A stretch of 64,000 nucleotides of DNA from the NCBI GenBank assembly GCA_002270465.1, contig NQOF01000009.1, positions 62,001-126,000 of the forward strand, given 5' to 3'. The translations under genes and the position numbers were made by a program. This document shows, one piece after another, positions 35,001 through 43,131 of this stretch. The notes under the pieces were generated by a model. That model made no database searches. It was not told the DNA's origin and saw nothing but the letters and a program-made list of their open reading frames with translations. How positions within the stretch are numbered: position 1 is the first letter of the stretch; each line of letters starts with the position of its first letter. Origin of the DNA: Blautia hominis (GTDB lineage Bacteria > Bacillota > Clostridia > Lachnospirales > Lachnospiraceae).

Positions 35001-36536
35001 GTGTATATACCCCTTTTCCAGCAGTGTTTGCGGCGCGTTATCCATCTGCCCGAATCCATGGTTTTCCTGCGCCCCCTCAGTCAGGGTCAGTGTGCGGGAC
35101 CTGATATCATATTCCCAAACATTGATACGGGATTTTTTCAGGGCCGTCCGGTAGACCATCTCCTTATGAGCCAGCTCCCTTTCCAGAGATTTCTCCCCAT
35201 CCGGGCCAATCCCCTGGCGGACAGCCTGCACTCTCTCATCCTCTGCCTGTCCTTGGCGTTTTCCCCCTCTCTGCCCATAAATGCAGTACCGCCCTTTGCC
35301 GTTTTTCTTTGCCTGGTACATGGCTGCATCCGCCTTTGCAAACAGGGACATAAAGTCCGTGCCGTGTCCCGGAAACAGGCTGACTCCAATGCTGCAGCCA
35401 ATACTGCAGGTGGTCTCCCCTGTGGTATAATGGTCAAAAATCTTCCGGATCGCCTCCACCTTGCCGGCAATGAAATCACTCTTTTGTAGATTTGTCATGA
35501 ACACCACAAATTCATCGCCGCCGATCCGGGCAACAATATCCTCCCGCCTGAAAATGGTGCGGAGGCTTCCTGCTGTTTCGGTTAATACCCGGTCTCCAAA
35601 CAGGTGTCCGTAAGTATCATTGATACTCTTAAAATTATCCACATCGATCAGCAGCATTGCAGCAGGATTTTGTCCCTGCCGGATGTATTGCTCGACTCTT
35701 GCCACACACTCCCTGCGGTTCAACAGACCGGTAAGGGGGTCTAAAGTGGCCGCCTTCTGCGCCCTGATAATTTCCTTTTTCCGCTGGTCAATATCTGAGA
35801 TGATACCCAGGATCTTCAAAAGTTTTCCGTCCATATCCCGGAGCGCTGTGGCGTGGACATCCACCCAGAGGTAGGAACTGTCCCTTCCCTTCAGACGATA
35901 CTCGCATTCCATTTTGTCATTGCCCCTCAAAATGGCCTGGAATCCCCCTCTCAGTCTCGCTTTATCTGCCTCATATACGATGTCTGTGGCGAACATAGAA
36001 TCCGGAAACCCCTCCGCGGGAATCTGATAACCGAATTTCTTCTCAAAATTAGGAGAATAATATATCTCATAAGTAACACAGTCCAGCTCGAAAATAATAT
36101 CCTGCATCTGGGACAGCACGATCTCATATCTCTGCTCACTGATGGCAAGCTGCCGCTGCGCCTCCTTCTCAGCGCTGGTGTCATGAAAAATACAGTGGAA
36201 CCAGTCTCCGTCTTTCTTATCCTCCTTAAACTCCGCGCTGATCCATACCCAGCAGATCGTTCCGCCCTTCTTAACCAGCCGGTTTTCATACATAAAGACA
36301 TTGCCGGTTTCCAATTGTCTGCTGATCTCCTCCCGGATCATTTCCCGGTCGCCCTCATAAACGGCATCCAGAACATGGTTATGAAACCGTTCTGCAAATT
36401 CTTCCCGTGTGTACCCTAAAAATGCGAACAGATAATCATCGGCATCAATCAAGGTAAAATGTTCATCATACCGACAGTTAAATACGCCTCCGCCGATCTT
36501 TTCCTTCCCGGTAGAGCTATTTTCTTTTTCCGTCAT
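32052..36536 (-). CDS. Multidomain PAS-GGDEF-GAF-EAL cyclic-di-GMP protein
   Basis: A 1494-residue soluble signalling protein. Domains in order with rough positions: two PAS (15-255); GGDEF with intact ARIGGDEFVVF and an RxxD inhibitory site (265-420); two more PAS (465-715); a second GGDEF with YGDEF (725-880); GAF-like (925-1060); a third GGDEF-like with TGDEF (1070-1215); and EAL (1230-1480). The EAL domain keeps GAEALVRYQDP, NFSRATL, ITESMGE, LDDFGAKYSNLSFL, KLDKGLV and VAEGVENREQ, so it should be an active phosphodiesterase. Only the first GGDEF looks fully canonical. The ATG at 36536 is placed 10 bases from GGAGG; a TTG at 36542 is the alternative. Confidence 0.92.
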   Translation of the reverse strand: MTEKENSSTGKEKIGGGVFNCRYDEHFTLIDADDYLFAFLGYTREEFAERFHNHVLDAVYEGDREMIREEISRQLETGNVFMYENRLVKKGGTICWVWISAEFKEDKKDGDWFHCIFHDTSAEKEAQRQLAISEQRYEIVLSQMQDIIFELDCVTYEIYYSPNFEKKFGYQIPAEGFPDSMFATDIVYEADKARLRGGFQAILRGNDKMECEYRLKGRDSSYLWVDVHATALRDMDGKLLKILGIISDIDQRKKEIIRAQKAATLDPLTGLLNRRECVARVEQYIRQGQNPAAMLLIDVDNFKSINDTYGHLFGDRVLTETAGSLRTIFRREDIVARIGGDEFVVFMTNLQKSDFIAGKVEAIRKIFDHYTTGETTCSIGCSIGVSLFPGHGTDFMSLFAKADAAMYQAKKNGKGRYCIYGQRGGKRQGQAEDERVQAVRQGIGPDGEKSLERELAHKEMVYRTALKKSRINVWEYDIRSRTLTLTEGAQENHGFGQMDNAPQTLLEKGYIHPRSRQDLLDLYSRLEQGQSHVQADILTRSADGSYWWWEQVSYTMLYDEKGAPYCAVAVGEDITKQKKAEMIYQQELQLRLTYDGGVIASFRCNLDRNCVEYVEGKVQKEYPPGMTYEELMELHNESMANEEDMLRLQKLMNREALCKAYKEGNTAINFEYRRKNRNGSLLWVNAVARLVRDVQNGDLYVYGTLENINEKKNLELALKVRAQYDMQTGVYNKDTAIQMIGDALLKNHSKGQSYALLVFNVDYFTRLVQEIGYVAADDVLKEIGNQIKMRFIEDAIIGRFYGDEFVVFVYNDPKSEFVRQCAEEVIRTIALPYLFPNLSQSVNVSCGIIFENRPDTIFQGLYRKAKAALETGISMGRSGVFVYSRQLKKYKLEAPKEQVAAEQLACTGVDSEGEKVLLQSMFALTGAADFRQSLETVLETLAAYYGGDRAYVFSCDPENGCIQEFYEWKKEGTPSLFKDSSLYLQPGNPNVREWADLRQLQYVSDVEAWKEKRRTLYKTLKDLDIPSCFMTELEEGKRLVGCMGVDNPTKNTEHKAILTTMRYFMANELTKRGLQEKQEFLLHHDELTGVLNRNSYKEYCSGLQEEGLISLGVISIDINGLKDINRVYGNAYGDNVVQFTAGIMQEEFPAARIYRFTGDEFLLISENISQDSFTKRLKRMRERMRDVTSVSVGSAWTDTDISLDFLIASAEERRMIAKQEYYNKHPFMEVHKSAGVLKDLLKDLAAGRFTVYLQPKIDTYNNTLFGAEALVRYQDPDKGIVPPGKFIPFLEAAGLIHYIDFFVFEEVCKILKEWERRGVELIPVSLNFSRATLLEEQLIDKMEEIIFRYGVDKRYVEIEITESMGEVERSTVAQIGKQICQAGYHIALDDFGAKYSNLSFLSAIRFNHLKLDKGLVNNLLTNENARIIVKNILTLCQELQMEVVAEGVENREQLEILKDLECFYIQGYYFNKPLPRPEFDKQYQKSGSPKEEKP

Positions 36537-36684
36537 GCTCAATCGGCCTCCTTCGTTCTTCCTGCTTATTTGAAGTTCTCCATCCTTATTATCATTGTAT
36601 TACAACCGAGGCGAATTTTAAACTTTTCTGTTCGATTTTGTAATTTTTTTCCATTATCTGGAATGGCTTGCAGGGAACTTGCAT

Positions 36685-36711
36685 GAAAATAGCCTGCCAA
36701 ACCGGCAGGCT
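36685..36711 (-). terminator. Terminator overlapping the MerR gene stop codon
   Basis: AGCCTGCC/GGCAGGCT stem at 36691-36711, followed on the minus strand by ATTTTC. It starts inside the stop codon of the MerR gene and separates it from the cyclic-di-GMP gene downstream. Confidence 0.72.
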
Positions 36712-37537
36712 AAGGCTTTGGAAGGGTCAGGATGGTCACCTGTGTGACATATTCTTCCATATCTGACACCGCAATTTCATTTAGTCCGATTTCATAAGCA
36801 TATCCTGTGATCCGGCAGCCATGGTCATCCGCAAAGGCCAGCATTCTGTGGTAAAGTTCCGGCAGCTTGTCCCAGCTTCCTTTGCAGAACCCCCTAAGAT
36901 ATGTTCCTGCCGGCTTTCTGTAATATCCCTCTGCCTCTGCTGGATGCTCCATCTGGGTATATAACCCGTCATAGATCTCAAACTCTCCCCGCCGGATCTT
37001 TTCCTCAGAGAGTATGCTGCCGCAGCTCGTCTTATATTTACTCAAATCCCATGTTGTCTGCAGATGCTCCAGCAGGGTGCTCATATCCGCAAATTCTCCC
37101 TGCTGCACTTCAGAGGACAGAGGCGTTATAAAAAGATACTCCTCCTCACATTCCACCAGATCCATCTGTCCATCCTCCACCTCCATACAGAGCCGCAGCA
37201 TCTCCTGTTTTTTCTTCAGGACCTTCTTCAGGCTCTCCAGATTCCGGATGGTATCCTCAATCTCCCCTATTTTTTTCTCCGACAGGGATATGAATCTAGG
37301 GGCTGTGGGCCGGTTCAGATACTCCTTGATCTCCCCAATGGACATATTCAGCTCCCGGAGTGCCAGTATGCTTTCCAGTTCGGCACTCTGCTGGTAGGTG
37401 TAATAGCGGTACCCGTTCTTTCCCTTGTATGCAGGTGAAAAAAGTCCGATATCATCATAATAGTGCAGTGTGCGTTTGTTTAGATGATGCAGCCTGGCAA
37501 ACTGTCCTGCTGTGAAAAGTATAGAATTCTGAAACAT
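36710..37537 (-). CDS. MerR-family regulator with effector-binding domain
   Basis: A 275-residue protein with a MerR winged helix (FTAGQFARLHHLNKRTLHYYDDIGLFSPAYKGKNGYRYYTYQQSAEL). A coiled coil follows (EKKIGEIEDTIRNLESLKKVLKKKQEM), then a GyrI-like/BmrR-like ligand domain with YLFITPLSSEVQ and GYYRKPAGTYLRGFCKGSW. Such proteins sense hydrophobic cations or drugs and activate exporters. No exporter lies next to it. GGGAGGATAAC precedes the ATG. Confidence 0.9.
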   Translation of the reverse strand: MFQNSILFTAGQFARLHHLNKRTLHYYDDIGLFSPAYKGKNGYRYYTYQQSAELESILALRELNMSIGEIKEYLNRPTAPRFISLSEKKIGEIEDTIRNLESLKKVLKKKQEMLRLCMEVEDGQMDLVECEEEYLFITPLSSEVQQGEFADMSTLLEHLQTTWDLSKYKTSCGSILSEEKIRRGEFEIYDGLYTQMEHPAEAEGYYRKPAGTYLRGFCKGSWDKLPELYHRMLAFADDHGCRITGYAYEIGLNEIAVSDMEEYVTQVTILTLPKP

Positions 37538-37615
37538 GTTATCCTCCCTTGCCCCTTTATCCGCTGTACTCCATAAAATGACTATACCATATTATCCCAT
37601 ACCCATAAAGCCTGA

Positions 37616-39874
37616 TCAACGCAAAAACTTTTCCTCAAACACATCCGCCGGAACCGGTCTGGAATATATATACCCTTGTATCATATCACAGTCCGCCATA
37701 CGCAGGTACTCTACCTGTTCCTGTTCTTCAATCCCCTCCGCCACGGTTTTCACATCCAGCTTTTTGGCCAGCTCCATCAGACAGGCGATCACATCTCTCG
37801 CCTTCTCACTGTGCATATCCTGAAAGAAGATCCGGTCAAGCTTCAGCGCATCCACATCAAACTCTTTTAACAGACCCAGGGAGGAAAATCCGGAGCCAAA
37901 ATCATCCAGGGAACACCGAAACCCCAGTTTATGCATCTGACGGATGCTTTCTTTTACTATGTCTATTTGATTCTCCTCTAAAAATATGGATTCTGTCAGC
38001 TCAAATTCCAGCAAGTCTGTTCTGACGCCATAACGGCCTGCGATCACGGATAATTCCTCCAGAAATTCCGGCCTGCTGAAATGCTGTCTCGACAAATTGA
38101 CAGATATGGGGATCAGCTTTTTGCCCATTTCCTCCCATTTTTTCATAAGAGCACATACCTTTTCAAATACATATACATCCAGCCTGCATATTTTTCCATT
38201 CCGCTCAAACAGGGGAATGAAATCTGATGGATAGATCACACCTTTTTTAGGATGCTGCCACCGAACCAGTGCCTCCGCCCCTTTTGTTTCCCCTGACTTT
38301 GGACTGATCTTTGGCTGCAGAAACACCTGGAAATCATGGCCGGAAAGAGAATCCTCAAACATTTCGTTCATCTCCTCCTCCCATTTCAGGCGCTCCGCAA
38401 ATCCCTCATCGTAAAACCCACAATCCTCCCCTGCTTTTTTCTCACTGCTCTGTTCCGCAAGGCGCGCGTGGTCCTGTAAGATCGTGATCTCCTCACCCGG
38501 ATCTTCAATGATACAGGCTCCCTGGCGGAAAGATACCGGGTAATGGGGTGCCTCGGTGCCGGAAAATGAATTGATCTCCGAAATAACAGTCTTCAGCCTC
38601 GTCTGTATACGTTCCGGTTCCGCCTCCCGCAGACACAGAAAAAAACTGTCTGATTCAGCTCTGGCCGCAAATTCATTTTCGGATGGCCTGATATGGCGCT
38701 GCAGTACCTGATGGATATAACACAGCATTTCATTGCCGCCCTCAATACCGAACCTCTCGTTGATCATCTTAAAGCCTTTTACATTCATCATGACAATACA
38801 AAAGGCAGAAGGCTCCATTTTAAGCGCTGTCTCCTTATATTTCAAGCAAAAGGCAGCCTGGTTCATCCCTCCGGTGACATTGTCCTGAAAGGCGTAACGC
38901 TCCAGCTCCCTTCTCCCTGTGTTGAAAAAGCGGTACACTTTCACAAGGAGGACAAAAAACACTGCCATTACAAATCCCAGGATCAAAAAGAATCTCCATA
39001 TATTCCCTTCCAGACTGCCTGAGATCAGATCCGCAGGTATGATGGTCAGAAGAACCCAGTCGTTTACTCCCAAGGGATCATAAGACAGAAACAGCTCCTC
39101 CTGATGCACCGAAGTGAATTTCAGTATTCCGCCCGCACCTTTCTGCATGTCCTTCAGCATCTCTTCCAGCTCAGATACGACTTCCCGGTCCCTACTTTTC
39201 TTGAAGATATCTTCCAGCTGAAGAAACGGCTTTAGGTCTGTGGGGGATAGGATCACCTTCCCGCTACTGTCAATGATACAGCTCAGGCTCTCACCGTCAA
39301 AGCTCTTGGACGCGATCATAGCCTGCATTTTTTCCTTGCTCCGAGTGCCCACCATGACATACTCCACCGTACCGTCCCTATAAACCGGCACGGAATAGAT
39401 GATCTCCTGACCGCCAAGATAACTGGTCCCGTCCCTTCCCTCAAAGGAATCCCTGACACAATCCAGTTTCCCTATTTTCTCCAGATCCGCCGCGCCAATG
39501 GTCTCGGGCAGTGGTGTATGCACCATACCTCCCTGTCTGTCGATAAGCCCCAGAAAATTAAATTCCAATATTTGGGCTTTCTGTCCCAGTATGGTTTCAA
39601 GTCCGGCCTTATCTTCATCTGCGATAAGATCCGCCGCCATTTTCAGATCCCGGGATTTATGTTTCATGGTATTGCCTATCTCTCCCGCCATATACATGGT
39701 CACATCGTTCAAATATTCTTCTGTACTGCGGGCCAATACCTTTTGAAGGTCAATAACATTCCAGGCAGATATCATCAGTGTAACCAGGATAACCATAGAG
39801 ATGATCCCCACCTGGGCCCCGCTTATTAAAAAAGGCCCCTGATATGCAGAGCCCCTTCCAGCTCTTCGTCTCAT
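37616..39874 (-). CDS. Membrane dCache-GGDEF-EAL cyclic-di-GMP phosphodiesterase
   Basis: A 752-residue membrane sensor. TM1 lies near residues 18-42 (GIISMVILVTLMISAWNVI), an extracytoplasmic dCache-like domain at 45-285, and TM2 near 295-315 (FFLILGFVMAVFFVLLVKV). The GGDEF domain (330-470) has lost its motif: AESDSFFLCL stands in place of GGDEF. The EAL domain (500-745) is intact: GAEALVRWQHP, VNLSRQHF, ELTESIFLEE, LDDFGSGFSSLGLL, KLDRIFF and VAEGIEEQEQ. It should degrade cyclic-di-GMP in response to an external ligand. ATG 39874 follows AGGAG by 8 bases. Confidence 0.92.
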   Translation of the reverse strand: MRRRAGRGSAYQGPFLISGAQVGIISMVILVTLMISAWNVIDLQKVLARSTEEYLNDVTMYMAGEIGNTMKHKSRDLKMAADLIADEDKAGLETILGQKAQILEFNFLGLIDRQGGMVHTPLPETIGAADLEKIGKLDCVRDSFEGRDGTSYLGGQEIIYSVPVYRDGTVEYVMVGTRSKEKMQAMIASKSFDGESLSCIIDSSGKVILSPTDLKPFLQLEDIFKKSRDREVVSELEEMLKDMQKGAGGILKFTSVHQEELFLSYDPLGVNDWVLLTIIPADLISGSLEGNIWRFFLILGFVMAVFFVLLVKVYRFFNTGRRELERYAFQDNVTGGMNQAAFCLKYKETALKMEPSAFCIVMMNVKGFKMINERFGIEGGNEMLCYIHQVLQRHIRPSENEFAARAESDSFFLCLREAEPERIQTRLKTVISEINSFSGTEAPHYPVSFRQGACIIEDPGEEITILQDHARLAEQSSEKKAGEDCGFYDEGFAERLKWEEEMNEMFEDSLSGHDFQVFLQPKISPKSGETKGAEALVRWQHPKKGVIYPSDFIPLFERNGKICRLDVYVFEKVCALMKKWEEMGKKLIPISVNLSRQHFSRPEFLEELSVIAGRYGVRTDLLEFELTESIFLEENQIDIVKESIRQMHKLGFRCSLDDFGSGFSSLGLLKEFDVDALKLDRIFFQDMHSEKARDVIACLMELAKKLDVKTVAEGIEEQEQVEYLRMADCDMIQGYIYSRPVPADVFEEKFLR

Positions 39875-40021
39875 GTTCCACACTCCTGCTGTAATACGGT
39901 TTCTTTTCTCTTTTAAAATATTCTACAATGGCTTTCTTTTTCTGTGCAATCTTATATTTGTGTACATGTACATATAGTATTATAATAATACACATACTAT
40001 CGGCGCAAAGGAGACGGTACT

Positions 40022-41512
40022 ATGGAACAGAAAAACAGATTATTTGACTTTTTATACCAAAGCCTGAAAAAACAGATCGTAACCGGGCTTCTCCCATACG
40101 GAAGCACACTGCCTTCCATGAGTCAGCTCTGTGAAATATATCATGTGGGAATGCGCACAGCCAGGGATGTTCTGAAAGCACTGGCACGTGAGGGCTATAT
40201 CCGGACAGCCCAGCGCAGACCCACCCTTGTGATATACGGGCAGGCTCAAACACCTGAGGCAGGTGCATCCCGGGAACCTTCCATAAAGACTATCCTTTCG
40301 CACAGATCCTCCATTCTGTCTGTGTATGAAACCATGGCACTGCTGATGCCTCCTCTTTTCTCCTTTTCGGCCATGGTCTGCGGTGAGGAAAAAATGCAGA
40401 ACTGCCTCTGGATCCTGGCGCAGGAGAAAAAAGCCCACAGAAACAAATGGCAGACTTACTCCACCTTTCTGCATGAAATTCTTTCCGCTTCCGGCAGCCT
40501 GCTGTTCCGGGACTTATATATCAGTCTTGAACTCTATGCACAGATCCCATTCTTCTGGGAACACAGAGATTCCCTGACTGAGCCTGCGGATAATATCATA
40601 AAACAAAACACATTCTGGCACACCGGACTCCTGAAACCGGAAAACGGGGAGGAGGCGCTGCGCTATTTTACTGCGCATTACCGGTTCACCAAAGATATGA
40701 TCAAAAAATACCTGGATAGGCTTTCCCCGGAGTATCCGCAGATACAGGAATCTGATGAAAATCTATACTCCTGGGATGCGGACCTTGGCAGAGACCATTA
40801 TTATATGCAGATCACCAGGGATATCATTGACAAAATAGGAATAGGGATTTATAAAGACAAGGAGTTTCTGCCCTCAGAGGAGGCTTTGTCCAGGCAGTAT
40901 CAGGTTTCCATAGCCACAGTGCGCAGGGCGCTCTCCAACCTGAACAGGCTGGGCTTCTGCAAAACCTACAATGTCAAAGGAACGCAGGTCACTCTTTTCA
41001 ATGACCGGGCTACTTACTCCTGTATGAAGGACAAGACATATAAAAATGACACGCTGCTGTATTTAAGCAGTCTCCAGTTCATGGCCCTGGCTGCTCCCCC
41101 TGCCGTCACGCTGACCTTTGACCTGATAACAGAAGAGAATCTAAGATCCCTGGAGGAAAGATTCCGGGAACCATACGCCATTCCCCTGGACTTAATTATG
41201 GACTGTATCACAGCGCGGATGCCGCTGTATCCCTTCCGGATCATTCTGAAGGAGGTTAAAAAAATGCTGCACTGGGGATACTATTTTTCTTTCTATCCGG
41301 AGGGCAGCCAAATGTCCAATATCATTAACCAGATGGGTCTGCAGGCCTTTCAATATCTGCGCAGAAAAGACCGGAAAGCCTTTGCCGGACAGCTCAGTGC
41401 GTGCTACTGCCACATTCTGGTCTTTGTCCGTGACTTCATGAAAGGCTGCGGCCTCCCCGAAGCAGACAAGATCGCAGCACCGGATATGTCTTTTATCAGC
41501 TTATATATCTGA
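40022..41512 (+). CDS. Regulator with two GntR-type winged helices
   Basis: A 496-residue protein with two GntR DNA-binding domains. The first is residues about 5-70: LFDFLYQSLKKQIVTGLLPYGSTLPSMSQLCEIYHVGMRTARDVLKALAREGYI. The second is about 255-325: MQITRDIIDKIGIGIYKDKEFLPSEEALSRQYQVSIATVRRALSNLNRLGF. Each is followed by a helical region of unknown role rather than a UTRA or FCD domain. It is divergent from the membrane cyclic-di-GMP phosphodiesterase, its probable target. I know no characterised relative. Confidence 0.82.
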   Translation: MEQKNRLFDFLYQSLKKQIVTGLLPYGSTLPSMSQLCEIYHVGMRTARDVLKALAREGYIRTAQRRPTLVIYGQAQTPEAGASREPSIKTILSHRSSILSVYETMALLMPPLFSFSAMVCGEEKMQNCLWILAQEKKAHRNKWQTYSTFLHEILSASGSLLFRDLYISLELYAQIPFFWEHRDSLTEPADNIIKQNTFWHTGLLKPENGEEALRYFTAHYRFTKDMIKKYLDRLSPEYPQIQESDENLYSWDADLGRDHYYMQITRDIIDKIGIGIYKDKEFLPSEEALSRQYQVSIATVRRALSNLNRLGFCKTYNVKGTQVTLFNDRATYSCMKDKTYKNDTLLYLSSLQFMALAAPPAVTLTFDLITEENLRSLEERFREPYAIPLDLIMDCITARMPLYPFRIILKEVKKMLHWGYYFSFYPEGSQMSNIINQMGLQAFQYLRRKDRKAFAGQLSACYCHILVFVRDFMKGCGLPEADKIAAPDMSFISLYI

Positions 41513-41520
41513 ACAAAAAG

Positions 41521-41555
41521 AAACCCTTGTAAAATTTTCATTCTACAAGGGTTTT
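41521..41555. terminator. Terminator between the GntR-type gene and the tRNA-Arg site
   Basis: AAACCCTTGTA (41521-41531) pairs perfectly with TACAAGGGTTT (41544-41554), with A and T runs. Before phage insertion it would have ended both the regulator gene and the minus-strand tRNA-Arg. Confidence 0.85.
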
Positions 41556-41556
41556 A

Positions 41557-41599
41557 ACGTGCGCGAGAAGATTCGAACTCCCGACCTTCTGGTCCGTAG
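41557..41599. other. attL: 43-bp tRNA-Arg 3' fragment
   Basis: Identical to 51171-51213 from ACGTGCGCGAGAAGATTCG to GGTCCGTAG, after which the sequences diverge. It covers the tRNA-Arg acceptor, T arm and anticodon side but has no 5' half, so it is not a functional tRNA. It is the left attachment site of the prophage. Confidence 0.95.
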
Positions 41600-41713
41600 G
41601 CAGTTTAAAATAAACCTTTGTAATGTGACACTTTTTCACCTAATTGACACTTTTGGTAGTTTTTGTAAATTCCCTGTGATATAATGAGAAAAACAAATGA
41701 TGAGGTGGGGCTT

Positions 41714-41848
41714 ATGTTCATATATTCTTCTGGTTTAAGTGCATTTTATTCATTGGTAATCTCAATATTAAATGTTGCTATTTTGGTTCTTGCTTTTATT
41801 GGTCTGATAACTGTTATAAGATATTTTTCAAAAAAGCGGAAAAAATAG
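41714..41848 (+). CDS. 44-residue phage membrane protein
   Basis: A short frame ATG-TAG preceded by GATGAGGTGGGG. The product has one long hydrophobic segment (YSLVISILNVAILVLAFIGLITVI) and ends in RYFSKKRKK, so it should sit in the membrane with the basic tail in the cytoplasm. It resembles small inovirus coat-type proteins in size and charge pattern but cannot be assigned. It is the first gene inside the left attachment site and is convergent with the repressor. Confidence 0.65.
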   Translation: MFIYSSGLSAFYSLVISILNVAILVLAFIGLITVIRYFSKKRKK

Positions 41849-41856
41849 TATTTTTA

Positions 41857-41926
41857 TGTATCTCAAATAAGTTGTGCTGCGAAACCTGATCAGGACGCAT
41901 CGGCCAATGGTTTGAGATACATTTTT
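41857..41926. terminator. Prophage GTATCTCAAA hairpin, copy 1 (terminator)
   Basis: GTATCTCAAA at 41858-41867 pairs with TTTGAGATAC at 41911-41920, followed by ATTTTTTATTTT. The loop carries GCTGCGAAACCTGATC. Related hairpins recur at 45331 and 49802. Here it works as a terminator between the 44-residue gene and the convergent repressor. Confidence 0.75.
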
Positions 41927-41952
41927 TATTTTCCAATTAATCACTATTTTTT

Positions 41953-42312
41953 TTAACCAGTCCTCGAATCTGATAATTTTTCCGAACTTTCTTTATATAT
42001 CTTTGCTTTCTCTTCTACTATTCCAATAAGTTTGATTTGTTCTCTTTCTGGCAATACATTGAAATGTTCAAGTAATTCTTTGTCATTTTCTGACAAATTC
42101 ATGTTTTCTTGTTTTTCACCTGTGAGTAACCATTTAATATCTATATCGTAATTTCGATATAATGATATAATAGCTTTCCCTCCTATTATGGACTTATCAT
42201 TTTCATAGCTCGAGAGTACAGATTGTGATATTTCCGCTGTTTTCGCTACTTCTGATGTAGTTAATTTATTTTCTAGTCTCCATGCCTTTAATCGTTTTCC
42301 TATGGTATCCAT
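41953..42312 (-). CDS. XRE/CI-like phage repressor
   Basis: A 119-residue protein with an N-terminal helix-turn-helix (IGKRLKAWRLENKLTTSEVAKTAEISQSVLSSYENDKSIIGGKAIISLYRNYDIDIKWLLTG). A short acidic helical tail (LLEHFNVLPEREQIKLIGIVEEKAKIY) follows. It is transcribed away from the phage genes. Its start region overlaps the rightward phage promoter, and repeated TTTCGATAT sites lie there and inside the gene itself. It is the likely lysogeny repressor. Confidence 0.88.
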   Translation of the reverse strand: MDTIGKRLKAWRLENKLTTSEVAKTAEISQSVLSSYENDKSIIGGKAIISLYRNYDIDIKWLLTGEKQENMNLSENDKELLEHFNVLPEREQIKLIGIVEEKAKIYKESSEKLSDSRTG

Positions 42313-42336
42313 ATATTTTCCCTCTATATATTAATA

Positions 42337-42408
42337 TTTCGATATTTTATATTGACATTTAATCGTTATTTCGATATAATAAAAATAGAGAAAGTGACAC
42401 TTTCTCAC
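42337..42408 (+). promoter_or_regulatory. Prophage early promoter with repressor-type sites
   Basis: TTGACA (42352-42357), 17-base spacer, TATAAT (42375-42380) drive the rightward phage genes. TTTCGATAT occurs at 42337-42345 and 42369-42377, the second overlapping the -10, spaced about three helical turns apart. At the start of the transcript lies the perfect palindrome GAGAAAGTGACACTTTCTC (42388-42406). Its GTGACACTTTCTCAC part recurs with one mismatch at 41625-41639 near the left end. Confidence 0.82.
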
Positions 42409-42508
42409 GGTTGATATCAGTTTCATTATAGCATTTTAGGAAAAGGATGAACAGGAAAATTTTTCAGCTATTATACTGATTATTTCCTGGGTAAAAGGAG
42501 GAAATGTT

Positions 42509-42835
42509 ATGGATAAAAAATTGAAAGCTACAAAGACCAAAATGTATCATTTGATTTCAGATTATTTAGCAGATTTTAAAATTCAATATTTATTTGACGT
42601 CCCTGTGATGCGCGAGTGCAGTTATAAGAAATTATGCGGATATCGTACATATACTTTAAATTTTGATGCCAGCGATTATCATGTGACGTGTCTTCTTAGT
42701 TCAGGGCTGGGTTCAGTCTATATTAGGATCTGTCTATTTGAATTTGGATATGGCGGTAAACTCTTAAAAGAAAAATTTGTCCAATTTAGCTGGGAGGAAT
42801 TATATAAATACGGTTTGGTGGAGGAATGCGCATGA
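42509..42835 (+). CDS. Hypothetical phage protein (108 aa)
   Basis: I do not recognise it. The product is basic at its start (MDKKLKATKTK) and otherwise mixed, with a TYTLNFDASDYHVTCLLSSGLGSVYIRICLFEFGYGG centre that suggests beta strands. No membrane segment or signal is evident. GGAGGAAATGTT precedes the ATG. It is the first gene of the rightward operon and its stop overlaps the next start, so it may be an early regulatory or replication accessory protein. Confidence 0.75.
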   Translation: MDKKLKATKTKMYHLISDYLADFKIQYLFDVPVMRECSYKKLCGYRTYTLNFDASDYHVTCLLSSGLGSVYIRICLFEFGYGGKLLKEKFVQFSWEELYKYGLVEECA

Positions 42836-43131
42836 AAGTGTTAAAGAACAATGCCAAATCCGTCCGAATGACCGACGCAGTCCTGGCCTATGTTGAATCT
42901 ATGGATGGAAAAGGTTTTAATGAGAAATTTGAGAACATGGTCTTGTACGCCATGAAAACCGAAAAAGACCGTGAGCATCATATCGCTATTCTGGATGACG
43001 AAATAGCCCGCAAGCGTGACATGCTTTACAAGCTCCGCCAGATGGAGGATAAGCTTGTGTGGATCCAGCGGACTCTTAACAGCCTGGGTGACCAGGTGTC
43101 CGGCCTGATAGACAATGCCGATAAAGTGTAA
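42832..43131 (+). CDS. Small phage protein with ribbon-helix-helix-like N-terminus
   Basis: A 99-residue protein. Its first 45 residues (NAKSVRMTDAVLAYVESMDGKGFNEKFENMVLYAM) resemble the strand-helix-helix of Arc/RHH DNA-binding proteins. The rest is a predicted coiled coil (DREHHIAILDDEIARKRDMLYKLRQMEDKLVWIQRTLNSLGDQVS). A role in copy control or packaging is possible but unproven. The ATG at 42832 overlaps the upstream stop and follows GGAGG by 7 bases. Confidence 0.7.
   Translation: MKVLKNNAKSVRMTDAVLAYVESMDGKGFNEKFENMVLYAMKTEKDREHHIAILDDEIARKRDMLYKLRQMEDKLVWIQRTLNSLGDQVSGLIDNADKV

Noticed and set aside
41557-41599. Possible second tRNA-Arg gene
   Set aside because: Only the 3' part is present; it is the attL duplicate left by phage integration.
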